Below are positions 9,461 through 17,744 of a DNA stretch of 64,000 nt, one piece after another. Made by a program: the position numbers and the translations under genes. The notes beneath the pieces were generated by a model. That model worked only from the letters and a program-made list of their open reading frames with translations, searched no databases and was not told the DNA's origin. Numbering within the stretch: position 1 is the stretch's first letter; each line of letters begins with the position of its first letter. Source of the DNA: Thiodiazotropha sp040791665 (GTDB lineage: Bacteria; Pseudomonadota; Gammaproteobacteria; Chromatiales; Chromatiaceae); the NCBI GenBank assembly GCA_040791665.1, contig JBFNNX010000031.1, forward strand, positions 184,376 through 248,375. Reading direction: 5' to 3'.

Positions 9461-10180
9461 TTAATCGTCCTCGTTTACGCGCAGTACCAGACGGGCTACG
9501 GGTCCCTGCCAGGTATGCACTCTGGCATCGAGGTCGCTCATACCGCCCACCGGGTCGTTGTCGCCTATTACACCCCGATGTAAATGGACTGTCTGATTGT
9601 GATCGGGTCCCACTGAGGCTACGCCGCCACTCCCTGAATTACCACCGGGATCGGCTGGAATTCCCGGTGTACCTGGTGCTCCACCGCCGGTAATGATTTC
9701 GTCATTCGCTTCGGTGCCGGCATCATAACCGTGCAAGTAGTAGGTGTAAGTCCCTTTTTTCTTGGGGATCCTCAAGCCATCAAGGCCGACAAAACCGTCA
9801 TTGGTAGGTAGTAGCATACCCACGATCGAGAGATATCGGTTTCTCTTGTTTGGCCTGTCGATGACCGCCTCGGCACTGGCGCCCGGTGCCAACAGGCCGG
9901 AAGCCGGATTGGCAACATACTCGCCGCCGGCTGCTTCCAGGTCGCTTATCAAGCCATCGATGTTGCCACCCTCAGCCATGGCCTGCAGGTGGGCGGAGGC
10001 CGATGTGCTGATCTCAAACAGGTGGGTATTGCGGTTATGGGTGGCCACCAGCAGTGGTGTGAAGTAGATGGCGTTTGTCAGATTCGTGATCTCCACAGTG
10101 ATTTCTCTTTCGTCCGCCAAGGTGTTTGTAGAGACAAGCACAGCGACCGATGCGGCCAAGGCGGTCAGGGATTTTTTCAT
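9461..10180 (-). CDS. Secreted spondin_N-domain protein
   Basis: A 239-residue exported protein. ATG 10180 is the start: it follows a GGAG ribosome site and begins a clear Sec signal peptide (MKKSLTALAASVAVLVSTNTLADE). The mature part has the Spondin_N pattern (VEITNLTNAIYFTPLLVATH near its start, GLLAPGASAE, and YTYYLHGYDAGTEANDE). A glycine/proline-rich linker (GGGAPGTPGIPADPGGNSG) follows, then ARLVLRVNEDD at the end. Spondin_N domains are beta-sandwich folds found in adhesive secreted proteins; the bacterial role is unknown. It lies in opposite orientation inside the riboflavin cluster, between ribE and ribB, which suggests a later insertion. Confidence 0.85.
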   Translation of the reverse strand: MKKSLTALAASVAVLVSTNTLADEREITVEITNLTNAIYFTPLLVATHNRNTHLFEISTSASAHLQAMAEGGNIDGLISDLEAAGGEYVANPASGLLAPGASAEAVIDRPNKRNRYLSIVGMLLPTNDGFVGLDGLRIPKKKGTYTYYLHGYDAGTEANDEIITGGGAPGTPGIPADPGGNSGSGGVASVGPDHNQTVHLHRGVIGDNDPVGGMSDLDARVHTWQGPVARLVLRVNEDD

Positions 10181-10421
10181 GATCTTCTCCTCTTTTGGGT
10201 CGGGGTAGTGATTTTTACTGTGTATGAGAGTCTGAACCTCCAACTTCCATTTCCGGTCACGAAATCATCACAAATGGATCACATAGGGGGAGACGCCCGG
10301 CGACTGTTCCTGCGGCTTGGGATGAATGCACAGGATCTGAATGGGTGAATTTCAGATGCCCCGGTCAGATAGCTCTGTTACAATAAGCGGTTAACTTTGA
10401 ACATTATTTCATGGGTAGTAC

Positions 10422-11537
10422 ATGGCGCTTAACACCACAGAAGAGATCATTGACGACCTGAGGCAGGGGAAAATGGTCATCATCATGGACGATGAGGATC
10501 GTGAAAATGAGGGCGATTTGGTCATGGCGGCAGAGTGCGTGACACCTGACGCCATCAATTTCATGGCCCGTTACGGACGCGGTTTGATCTGTCTGACACT
10601 CACCAAGGAGCGCTGCAGCCAGCTGCGGCTGCCACTGATGGTTACTACCGATGATGAACTTTCTGCCACTAACTTCACGGTGTCCATTGAGGCGGCGGAT
10701 GGGGTCACTACAGGGATTTCCGCAGCGGACCGCTCCACTACCATCCGAGCAGCCGTGGCCCAAGATGCAAAACCGCAGGATCTCGTCCAGCCGGGACATA
10801 TCTTTCCTCTGATGGCGCAACCCGGTGGCGTACTGGTGCGTGCCGGTCACACAGAGGCGGGCTGTGATTTGTCGCGTCTCGCGGGTCATTCGCCGGCTTC
10901 GGTTATTGTTGAGATCCTCAATGAGGACGGAACCATGGCCCGTCGTCCCGATCTGGAGAAATTCGCTGCAGACTTCGGTCTGAAGATTGGGACCATTGCC
11001 GATCTGATTCACTACAGAATAAGAAACGAGACCACTATCGAACGGGTGAGCGAGTGTAATTTTCCCACGCAATTCGGCAATTTTCGGCTGGTTGCCTACC
11101 AGGATATGGTGGACAACGAACTCCATCTGGCACTCGTCAGGGGGCATCCCGCCGCCGACCGGCCGACTCTGGTCAGGGTTCACATGCAGAACAGTCTTTG
11201 TGATCTCTTCGAAGCTAAAATCAGTGAATGCGGATGGCCGTTGCGAAATGCCATGAGCATGATCGGTAAGGAGGATGAGGGCGTTATCGTCGTGCTGAGA
11301 AATCACGATACGGCCAGAGAGATCGTGCAGAGAATGATCGACATGCAGGCTCTCGACAGCTCGCAGAAAAAATTTGTCAAGAGAGATAACAGCAAAGAGC
11401 TACGGACCTATGGTGTCGGGGCGCAGATACTGTTCGATCTCGGGGTAAGAAAAATGCGGGTGCTCAGTGCACCGAAAAGCATCCATGCCCTCTCCGGATT
11501 CGATATGGAAGTTACCGAGTATGTGGCTGGTGAATAG
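10422..11537 (+). CDS. ribB: 3,4-Dihydroxy-2-butanone-4-phosphate synthase with degenerate GTP cyclohydrolase II-like domain (RibBX type)
   Basis: Residues 1-205 are a complete DHBP synthase, with the acidic loop MDDEDRENEGDL, GVTTGISAADRSTTI and HIFPLMAQPGGVLVRAGHTEAG. It makes the four-carbon unit of riboflavin from ribulose 5-phosphate. Residues 210-365 align with GTP cyclohydrolase II, but the zinc cysteines of the SEC...RCDCG region are absent (here VRVHMQNSLCDLFEAKISEC), so cyclohydrolase activity is unlikely. Shewanella RibBX is a described precedent. GTP cyclohydrolase II activity must then come from a separate ribA outside the window. I saw no FMN riboswitch in the 178 bp upstream. 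Confidence 0.93.
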   Translation: MALNTTEEIIDDLRQGKMVIIMDDEDRENEGDLVMAAECVTPDAINFMARYGRGLICLTLTKERCSQLRLPLMVTTDDELSATNFTVSIEAADGVTTGISAADRSTTIRAAVAQDAKPQDLVQPGHIFPLMAQPGGVLVRAGHTEAGCDLSRLAGHSPASVIVEILNEDGTMARRPDLEKFAADFGLKIGTIADLIHYRIRNETTIERVSECNFPTQFGNFRLVAYQDMVDNELHLALVRGHPAADRPTLVRVHMQNSLCDLFEAKISECGWPLRNAMSMIGKEDEGVIVVLRNHDTAREIVQRMIDMQALDSSQKKFVKRDNSKELRTYGVGAQILFDLGVRKMRVLSAPKSIHALSGFDMEVTEYVAGE

Positions 11538-11696
11538 TCGATCGACTATTGCGACTGTGACCGGCGTAAAACAATATATCGGGAAAGAGGGCGATGGGAC
11601 GCCAGGATCGTAAAATTATACGTTGTAATGAATAGACACTGGCTATAGTTTAGATGTGAACGGTAATTATCAGTTTCAACTTCAGGGTAGTGATAG

Positions 11697-12167
11697 ATGA
11701 GTATGAAGACAATCGAAGGGGCTATGACTGTTGAAAATGCACGCTTCTGTCTGGTGGTGGCGCGTTTCAACAGCTTCATCGTAGAAAGTCTGCTGGAAGG
11801 GGCCGTGGATACCCTGAAGCGACATGGCGCCAGTGAAGACGATATTACCCTGGTACGCGTGCCGGGTGCGTTCGAGATGCCGTTGGCATTGGAGAAATTG
11901 GCGGCGAAGGGCGAATTTGACGCCATCATCGCATTGGGTGCTGTGATACGCGGAGGCACACCGCATTTCGACTATGTCGCCGGTGAGTGTGTGAAAGGCA
12001 TGGCGCAGGTCACGCTGAAACATGGTGTTCCAATCGCTTTCGGTGTATTGACCGTGGACACCATTGAACAGGCCATCGAGCGTGCCGGCACCAAGGCAGG
12101 GAACAAAGGTGCAGAGGCAACCCTGTCTGCCATTGAAATGGTTAACCTTTTGCGTCAGATCGGTTGA
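11697..12167 (+). CDS. ribH: 6,7-Dimethyl-8-ribityllumazine synthase
   Basis: Condenses the RibD-derived pyrimidine product (after dephosphorylation) with the RibB product to give lumazine, the substrate of RibE. At 156 residues it has normal length, with VVARFNSFIVESLLEGA, RVPGAFEMP and the catalytic-histidine segment ALGAVIRGGTPHFDYV (His90). Its TGA stop overlaps the nusB ATG. A 159-bp gap separates it from ribB, so ribH-nusB may have its own promoter there. Confidence 0.97.
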   Translation: MSMKTIEGAMTVENARFCLVVARFNSFIVESLLEGAVDTLKRHGASEDDITLVRVPGAFEMPLALEKLAAKGEFDAIIALGAVIRGGTPHFDYVAGECVKGMAQVTLKHGVPIAFGVLTVDTIEQAIERAGTKAGNKGAEATLSAIEMVNLLRQIG

Positions 12168-12598
12168 TGAGTGAAAAACGCAACCAAGCGCGCAAGCATG
12201 CTGTACAGGCTATCTATCAGTGGCAGATAGCCGGTCAGGATATCCCTGATATCATCAATCAGTTTCTCGAGGAACAGGATCTCAACAGTTTTGAAATACC
12301 CTACTTCCAGGATTTGATGAAAGGCGTGCCAAGCCACCTGGTGGAACTCGATGAGTTGCTCAAGCCCAGCCTGGATCGGGCCATTGAGAGCGTGGATCCG
12401 GTCGAACGCGCCATTCTGCGTCTGGGTGTCTATGAATTGAGCCACAAGCCGGAAGTCCCCTATCGAGTCGTAATCAATGAGGCGGTCGAACTGGCCAAGG
12501 TGTTTGGTGCGGAACAGGGTCATAAGTTCGTCAATGGTGTGCTCGATCAGGTGGCGAGAAAGGTACGTGCTGTTGAGGTCAACGTGGGGCGAAGCTAG
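12167..12598 (+). CDS. nusB: Transcription antitermination factor NusB
   Basis: All-helical RNA-binding factor that works with NusE (S10) at boxA in rRNA antitermination. ATG 12167 overlaps the ribH stop (TGATG), which supports this start over the TTG three bases upstream. At 143 residues it has normal length, with RNQARKHAVQAIYQWQ at the N-terminus and the conserved ERAILRLGVYEL and VINEAVELAKVFG segments. ribH-nusB is a widely conserved pair. Confidence 0.97.
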   Translation: MSEKRNQARKHAVQAIYQWQIAGQDIPDIINQFLEEQDLNSFEIPYFQDLMKGVPSHLVELDELLKPSLDRAIESVDPVERAILRLGVYELSHKPEVPYRVVINEAVELAKVFGAEQGHKFVNGVLDQVARKVRAVEVNVGRS

Positions 12599-12909
12599 GA
12601 TTACCCGTTAACGGCACTGATCACCATTTATTCGCCCTCGTACCTATGCCGCATATCTGTTATGGATTGTCCCACCGGTGCTACTCGTTACCAAGTTTCA
12701 GCTAGGTATATATAGCTTAGGATTAGGATGCGAGGGTCATCAGCGATATCGCGCCGGTGAGGTCGATATTTTCTCGTCACATCCCCTTGATATCGACGGC
12801 CAGCATACGCGTGAGAGCGGTAATCTCTCCCGAGGGGCATGCTGCTCTTTTTCTTCAACATCTTGAAAGTTACACTGGCAGTTTACCGGAGACGACAACC
12901 AGCCATCCA
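12599..12909. other. Intergenic region, 311 bp
   Basis: In many relatives nusB and thiL are almost adjacent, so this gap is longer than expected. The thiL frame is open upstream to 12757, but that extension (MRSIFSRHIPL...) does not resemble ThiL, so it is left out. I saw no TPP riboswitch, repeat or RNA here. It may hold a thiL promoter. Confidence 0.4.
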
Positions 12910-13902
12910 ATGAGTAAGCGCCGCGATATCTCTGAATTCGACCTTATCAATGACTATTTTGCCGACATGACGTCGCCCCGCGGGGACGTGGCGTTGGGTA
13001 TCGGTGATGATGCTGCGTTGCTGCGGGTGCCGCAGGGGAAGGATCTGGCGGTGAGCGTGGATACCCTGGTTGCCGGTGTGCACTTTTTTCACGACGTCTC
13101 GCCGGTGGATCTTGGCCACAAGGTACTGGCGGTCAATCTGAGTGACCTGGCGGCCATGGGGGCCGAACCGGCGTGGGCAACCCTGGCGGTGACGTTGCCC
13201 GGGATCGACGATTTATGGATCAGCGAATTTTGCCGCGGATTCAGCGAACTGGCGGCACACTATAATCTCCAGCTTGTGGGGGGGGATACCACTTCGGGAC
13301 CCTTGAGTATCACCGTACAAGTGCAGGGTCTGTTGCCCATGGGTAAAGGGCTGACTCGCAGCGGCGCACGCGTGGGAGATGATATCTACGTCACAGGAAC
13401 CCTTGGTGATGCCGCATTGGCGCTGGTTTGCAAGCGTGAAGGGGGCAATCGGGAAGAGATGCAGCATCTTCTGCAGCGTCTCGAAAGGCCGCTCCCCAGA
13501 GTTGAGGCCGGTATCGCCCTGCGCGGCTTTGCCAGCAGTGCAATCGATATCTCGGACGGACTTGCGGCGGATCTTGGGCACGTTTTGAAATCGAGCGGCG
13601 TTGGCGCCAGAGTGGAACTCGATAGGATACCCTTATCGCCCTCGGTACGCGCCTCTCTCCGGGAATCGAAGGATTGGTCGATCGTCATCGCCGGTGGTGA
13701 CGATTATGAACTCTGTTTTACCCTGCCATCCGTCCATCGGGATCGGGTGGCGGCGATCGCCCGGCGAACAGGTGTCGCAATGACACGTATCGGTGTAATT
13801 GAAGCGCAGTCGGATCTGCATTGTCTTCTGCCCGATGGATCCTTATGGCCCCCTGCGCGTACCGGCTACGAACATTTTTCGAGAGCAGACGGAGAAAATT
13901 GA
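12910..13902 (+). CDS. thiL: Thiamine-monophosphate kinase
   Basis: Phosphorylates thiamine phosphate to thiamine diphosphate, the last step of cofactor synthesis. ATG 12910 (MSKRRDISEFDLIND) matches the usual ThiL start and gives 330 residues. The AIRS/PurM-like fold shows DVALGIGDDAALL, the metal-binding SVDTLVAGVHF, VNLSDLAAMGAEPAWA, VGGDTTSGP and the C-terminal GGDDYELCF. pgpA follows after 39 bp, the usual gammaproteobacterial pair. Confidence 0.97.
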   Translation: MSKRRDISEFDLINDYFADMTSPRGDVALGIGDDAALLRVPQGKDLAVSVDTLVAGVHFFHDVSPVDLGHKVLAVNLSDLAAMGAEPAWATLAVTLPGIDDLWISEFCRGFSELAAHYNLQLVGGDTTSGPLSITVQVQGLLPMGKGLTRSGARVGDDIYVTGTLGDAALALVCKREGGNREEMQHLLQRLERPLPRVEAGIALRGFASSAIDISDGLAADLGHVLKSSGVGARVELDRIPLSPSVRASLRESKDWSIVIAGGDDYELCFTLPSVHRDRVAAIARRTGVAMTRIGVIEAQSDLHCLLPDGSLWPPARTGYEHFSRADGEN

Positions 13903-13941
13903 GTATGGGTCAAACTCCGCTTGCAGTGATGGCTCTGATCG

Positions 13942-14427
13942 ATGAGTGAAGAGCAGGCGGCCCCCGACATGAGCAAGCCGGTGCATCTGCTTGCATTCGG
14001 CTTCGGCAGCGGACTTCTGCCTAAGGCCCCTGGCACATATGGCACCTTGGTCGGGATACCGTTCTATCTGCTGCTGCAGCCGTTGTCGTTGTCACTCTAC
14101 ATGCTCTTTGTGCTGTTGGCATTCGTCGCCGGTCTCTGGATCTGCCAACGTACTTCTGACGACCTGGGGGTGCATGATCATAGCGGCATCGTATGGGATG
14201 AGATCGTTGGCTTCCTGGTTGGGATGGCGTTCGCTCCACCCGGCTGGGTATGGATTGTGATCGGTTTTTTGCTTTTCCGGCTGTTTGATATTCTCAAACC
14301 CTGGCCTATTCTCTGGATTGATCGTAGAGTCAAGGGCGGATTGGGTATCATGCTTGACGATCTCTTGGCGGGACTCTATACCGCAGGCGCGATTTTTCTG
14401 CTCAACCTGACAGGATGGATCTCATGA
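13942..14427 (+). CDS. pgpA: Phosphatidylglycerophosphatase A
   Basis: Inner-membrane enzyme removing phosphate from phosphatidylglycerol phosphate to make phosphatidylglycerol. At 161 residues it has about three or four membrane helices and the family motifs LPKAPGTYGT, IVWDEIVGF and RLFDILKPWP. ATG 13942 is used; ATG 13969 (MSKPVHLL) is a plausible alternative closer to the conserved start. Its stop overlaps the next gene by four bases (ATGA), so the two are coupled. Confidence 0.96.
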   Translation: MSEEQAAPDMSKPVHLLAFGFGSGLLPKAPGTYGTLVGIPFYLLLQPLSLSLYMLFVLLAFVAGLWICQRTSDDLGVHDHSGIVWDEIVGFLVGMAFAPPGWVWIVIGFLLFRLFDILKPWPILWIDRRVKGGLGIMLDDLLAGLYTAGAIFLLNLTGWIS

Positions 14428-15071
14428 GAAAAGGCTGTTTCATGTTGCTGTTTCTGGCCGCTGTCTACCATGGTCAGACCCTTGCAATCGACCGTGTGGT
14501 CGTGGAAGCGCTGTTCACGGATAAGGCCATGGTTAACATTGACGGTGTCAGAAGATTGCTGAAACTCGACAAGCCGTCTCCTGAAGGTGTGCGGCTCATC
14601 TCTGCAAGCAGCAAGGAGGCGGTGCTTGAGGTGGATGGAGAACGTAGAACGTATCCCCTCGGTGGGCATATCACAACCCGTTTTTCCAAGCCCGAAGTGA
14701 TGACCGCCAAGGTATGGCGAAATCAAGCGGGCGCTTATACCACAGTGGGTACGATCAACGGCAGGACAGTCAATTTTCTCGTCGATACGGGTGCTTCGGC
14801 AGTCGCCATGCATGCCAATCAAGCCAAGCGTCTGGGGATATCCTACAAACTGAAAGGAGAGCGTATCTTTGTCAATACGGCCAGTGGTACCGCGGCTGCT
14901 TATGATGTTACCCTCGACAGGGTTCAGGTAGGGGATATCACTCTCAATAACGTCAGAGGATTCGTCATAGATAACAATGGTCCCGCACGTGTGTTATTGG
15001 GTATGAGCTTTCTCAATCGGGTCAAAATGGAGGATCAGGGGACAGTACTGCTGTTGGAAAAGCGTTTCTGA
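14424..15071 (+). CDS. Exported retropepsin-like aspartic protease (TIGR02281-type, clan AA)
   Basis: Start ATG 14424 overlaps the pgpA stop; an in-frame ATG lies nine bases upstream. Protein of about 215 residues with a hydrophobic N-terminal signal or anchor (MRKGCFMLLFLAAVYHGQTLA) and a C-terminal retropepsin-like domain. That domain has the active-site triplet in NFLVDTGASAVAMH (about residue 120) and the flap/second-half signature RVLLGMSFLNRVKMEDQG. One DTG per chain implies an active dimer. It probably acts in the periplasm; substrates are unknown. Confidence 0.85.
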   Translation: MRKGCFMLLFLAAVYHGQTLAIDRVVVEALFTDKAMVNIDGVRRLLKLDKPSPEGVRLISASSKEAVLEVDGERRTYPLGGHITTRFSKPEVMTAKVWRNQAGAYTTVGTINGRTVNFLVDTGASAVAMHANQAKRLGISYKLKGERIFVNTASGTAAAYDVTLDRVQVGDITLNNVRGFVIDNNGPARVLLGMSFLNRVKMEDQGTVLLLEKRF

Positions 15072-15102
15072 CAGGCATGCATGAGTGAGCGGCTGATCGG
15101 AA

Positions 15103-15927
15103 TTATACGGGATCGCTTGTCTTGTCCCGTTCAATCAAGGCGTACGCGGAGTGGTTGTGGATGGATTCGAAATTCTCCGACTCCACTGTATAGGCGCTGA
15201 TTCGCTGTTCACGATTCAATTGCACTGCGATATCCCGCACCATGTCCTCGACGAACTTAGGGTTGTCGTAGGCGTGTTCGGTAACGAATTTCTCATCAGG
15301 TCTTTTCAGCAGGCCAAAGAGTTCACATGAGGCCTGCTCCTCCACCATGTCGATTATCTCTTCGATCCAGATAAAACCGACAGTCCTCGCCTGCACGGTG
15401 ACATGAGAGCGTTGGTTGTGTGCACCGCGGTCGGAGATCTTCTTCGAACAGGGACAAAGGCTGGTAACCGGAACCACAACCTTGATATCTATGACTGGTT
15501 TACCTCCATGGATCTCGCCAATCAACGTGACATCGTAGTCCAGCAGGCTCTTCACACCTGAGACGGGTGCCGTTTTGTTGATGAAGAAGGGGAAATTCAT
15601 CTCAATATGGCCCGATTCCGCCTCAAGTCGTTCGGTCATCTCTGCCAGCATGTCCTTGAATGACTCGACCGTAACCTCTGTTTCATGGCTGTTCAGGATC
15701 TCCACGAACCTGGACATATGGGTGCCCTTGAAGTTGTGCGGAAGGTTAACGTACATATTGAAGTTGGCAATCGTATGTTGCTCGCCCTCACTGCGGTCCC
15801 TGATTCTCATGGGGTGGCGAATGTCTTTGATGCCTACCTTGTTGATGGCAATCTGGCGTGTATCGGCCGAGTTCTGCACATCGGCAATTTGTGAACCGCT
15901 AAGCGGTGTCTTGTCGAGCATGTTCAT
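15103..15927 (-). CDS. folE2: GTP cyclohydrolase FolE2 (GCYH-IB)
   Basis: Converts GTP to 7,8-dihydroneopterin triphosphate, the entry step to folate. It is the zinc-independent type that can use other metals. Residues match the family: KVGIKDIRHPM, GTHMSRFVEIL, the conserved TSLCPCSK (Cys158, Cys160) and HNQRSHVTV. At 274 residues it has the usual length. Two in-frame ATGs occur at 15927 and 15921. In some bacteria folE2 is repressed by Zur; I could not identify a Zur box in the 289 bp upstream. It is the only gene in its unit here. Confidence 0.96.
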   Translation of the reverse strand: MNMLDKTPLSGSQIADVQNSADTRQIAINKVGIKDIRHPMRIRDRSEGEQHTIANFNMYVNLPHNFKGTHMSRFVEILNSHETEVTVESFKDMLAEMTERLEAESGHIEMNFPFFINKTAPVSGVKSLLDYDVTLIGEIHGGKPVIDIKVVVPVTSLCPCSKKISDRGAHNQRSHVTVQARTVGFIWIEEIIDMVEEQASCELFGLLKRPDEKFVTEHAYDNPKFVEDMVRDIAVQLNREQRISAYTVESENFESIHNHSAYALIERDKTSDPV

Positions 15928-16216
15928 TTTTCCTGCCCCACCACGAAGTGAGGGCTTATGATAAATGTTGATTCAAGGGTATCGTCACCACAGGTCGGGG
16001 ACAACTGATAGAACATCAGGTATTTGCGGCCGAATCATCGGATTCAGGGCCGGATTTCGTGACCATTCCCCAGGAATCAACCGGGTCGAACGGGCGATTA
16101 TCTCCAAAACCCAGGGCTAGAGTCAAACCGAGAGTGTTTGAGGGGATGCCTCGACTGCTCTTATTAACCATTTATAAAACAAACGGTTAGCAATATTAAG
16201 GTCATAGTTTTTCAAA

Positions 16217-17119
16217 TCAGTGGTTTCTGGCTGTTATGTAGTGTCCAATCCATCGTAGCGGATCAGCCTCGGCGTCGAAGGCGTTCAGGCTCTGTAACGC
16301 CTCATGTATGAGATCTTCCGCTTTCTCCTTGGCGCCGGCGAGTCCGAGTAGCGATGGGTAGGTCGGTTTTTCCTGGATCAGATCCTTGCCTTTGGTCTTT
16401 CCCAGGGTCTCGGTATCGCCCTCGATATCGAGAATATCGTCCCGAATCTGAAATGCCAGTCCGATACACTTGGCATAGTGATCGAGGCGATGGGTAAGCG
16501 CTTTATCGGCATCAGGATCGAGCAGGGCCCCCAGGCGCACCGCGGCACGGATCAATGCACCGGTCTTATGTATATGCAGATTCTCCAGTTCTGCCAGGTT
16601 GAGTTCCATGCCTACCGCCTGCAGGTCGATTGCCTGTCCTCCCGCCATGCCACGAGAACCGCTGGCCCGCGCAAGGGTCTCCACCATCAAGAGCCTGATC
16701 TGTGCATCCGCCTGCATGTGGGAGTCGCAACAGAGGGATTTGAAAGCCAGGGATTGCAAGGCATCCCCCACCAGTATCGCCGTCGCTTCATCATAAGCGC
16801 GGTGACAGGTTGGTTGATTCCGTCTCAAGTCATCGTCGTCCATTGCAGGCAGATCGTCATGAACGAGGGAATAGGCATGGATCAACTCGACAGCGCTGGC
16901 AGGAGTGTCGAGTCTCTCCCAGGAGACATTGAGCGCCCGTCCGGCTGCATACACCAGTAAGGGCCGGATACGCTTGCCACCATTAAGGGTGGCGTACCGC
17001 ATCGCCCCATGCAGGCGTGTTGGCAGGGTGGTGGACGGGGGGAGAAGACGGTCCAGTGCTTGTTCCACGCGCTGTTGGCATTCGAGGGTGAAGGCCTTCA
17101 GGCCGTCATTCATTGTCAT
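16217..17119 (-). CDS. ispA: Polyprenyl (farnesyl) diphosphate synthase
   Basis: Adds IPP to DMAPP/GPP to make farnesyl diphosphate, used for ubiquinone, undecaprenol and heme O. Both aspartate-rich motifs are present: the first, LVHDDLPAMDDDD (from Asp88), and the second, QIRDDILDIEGD. At 300 residues it is normal. The start (ATG 17119 or 17113) overlaps the end of xseB, so the two are coupled. The gene dxs, which usually follows ispA, is absent; a 289-bp gap and folE2 follow instead. Confidence 0.96.
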   Translation of the reverse strand: MTMNDGLKAFTLECQQRVEQALDRLLPPSTTLPTRLHGAMRYATLNGGKRIRPLLVYAAGRALNVSWERLDTPASAVELIHAYSLVHDDLPAMDDDDLRRNQPTCHRAYDEATAILVGDALQSLAFKSLCCDSHMQADAQIRLLMVETLARASGSRGMAGGQAIDLQAVGMELNLAELENLHIHKTGALIRAAVRLGALLDPDADKALTHRLDHYAKCIGLAFQIRDDILDIEGDTETLGKTKGKDLIQEKPTYPSLLGLAGAKEKAEDLIHEALQSLNAFDAEADPLRWIGHYITARNH

Positions 17120-17357
17120 CGGTGAAGGGTTCCAGCTCGGATGTTTGTGTCTCGCCGTTGAGGATGCGTATCTTCTGCTCAGCCTCTTGCAGTGAAGATT
17201 GGCAGATTCGAGTCAGGGCTACGCCGCGCTCAAAAGATTTCAATGACTCCTCGAGAGACAAATCGCCCTGTTCAAGTGATTCTATCAGGCCTTCCAGCTC
17301 CTTCATCGCCTCTTCGAAGGTGGGTGTTTTCTGTTTTCTTGGCACTTTTTCAGTCAC
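17106..17357 (-). CDS. xseB: Exodeoxyribonuclease VII small subunit
   Basis: Small helical subunit that joins XseA to form exonuclease VII, degrading single-stranded DNA. Core motif: FEEAMKELEGLIESLEQGDL, then LEESLKSFERGVAL, ending FTDDNE as in E. coli. The start is a GTG. I use GTG 17357 (a GGAAG lies upstream), with GTG 17345 (giving MPRKQKTP, closest to E. coli MPKK) as the alternative. The open frame runs upstream to 17420 but that extension is unlike the family. It precedes and overlaps ispA. Confidence 0.92.
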   Translation of the reverse strand: MTEKVPRKQKTPTFEEAMKELEGLIESLEQGDLSLEESLKSFERGVALTRICQSSLQEAEQKIRILNGETQTSELEPFTDDNE

Positions 17358-17470
17358 TGTAATAATGGGCTTCCAGGGAAGCCGGGGTACCAGAGGTAAA
17401 CTAACCCACCCCTTATACATCGGTCAATGATGGAGACAAGCCGAACCCATCACCGAACGGAGCAAGTGAT

Positions 17471-17667
17471 CCAGGGTAGGTTATGGTTAAACCGGTAGGT
17501 TCTGTTGCGTCTGAAAGCGTCTAACAATTGGCCACATCATCCCCGATTTCCGCCCTGCGGCGCTGTTATTCCTTCATGTAGATCGGCCGCACATCGCTTA
17601 TTCTGCCTTGCAGGACGAAAAAATAGCCCCGGCTGAGCCGATCGGACTTAGTGTCTACAGGTCCTAG
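17471..17667 (+). repeat. MITE-like element, copy A (diverged)
   Basis: About 197 bp upstream of parE. The left end (CAGGGTAGGTTATGGTTAAA, then TCTGTTGCGTCTGAAA) and right end (TTGCAGGACGAAAAAATAG, GAGCCGATCGGACTTAGTG, TACAGGTCCTAG) align with copies B-D. The terminal inverted repeats are recognisable but worn, so this is probably the oldest copy. Same orientation as the other full copies. No coding capacity. Confidence 0.8.
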
Positions 17668-17744
17668 ATGAGACTCGCCAGCGCTCTTCCAGATGTGTAA
17701 ACTCCCGCCGTTGACAACCATTAGCATAGGATCGACAGAGAAAG

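Noticed and set aside
10244..10421. FMN riboswitch before ribB
   Set aside because: No conserved RFN core sequence could be recognised in this stretch.
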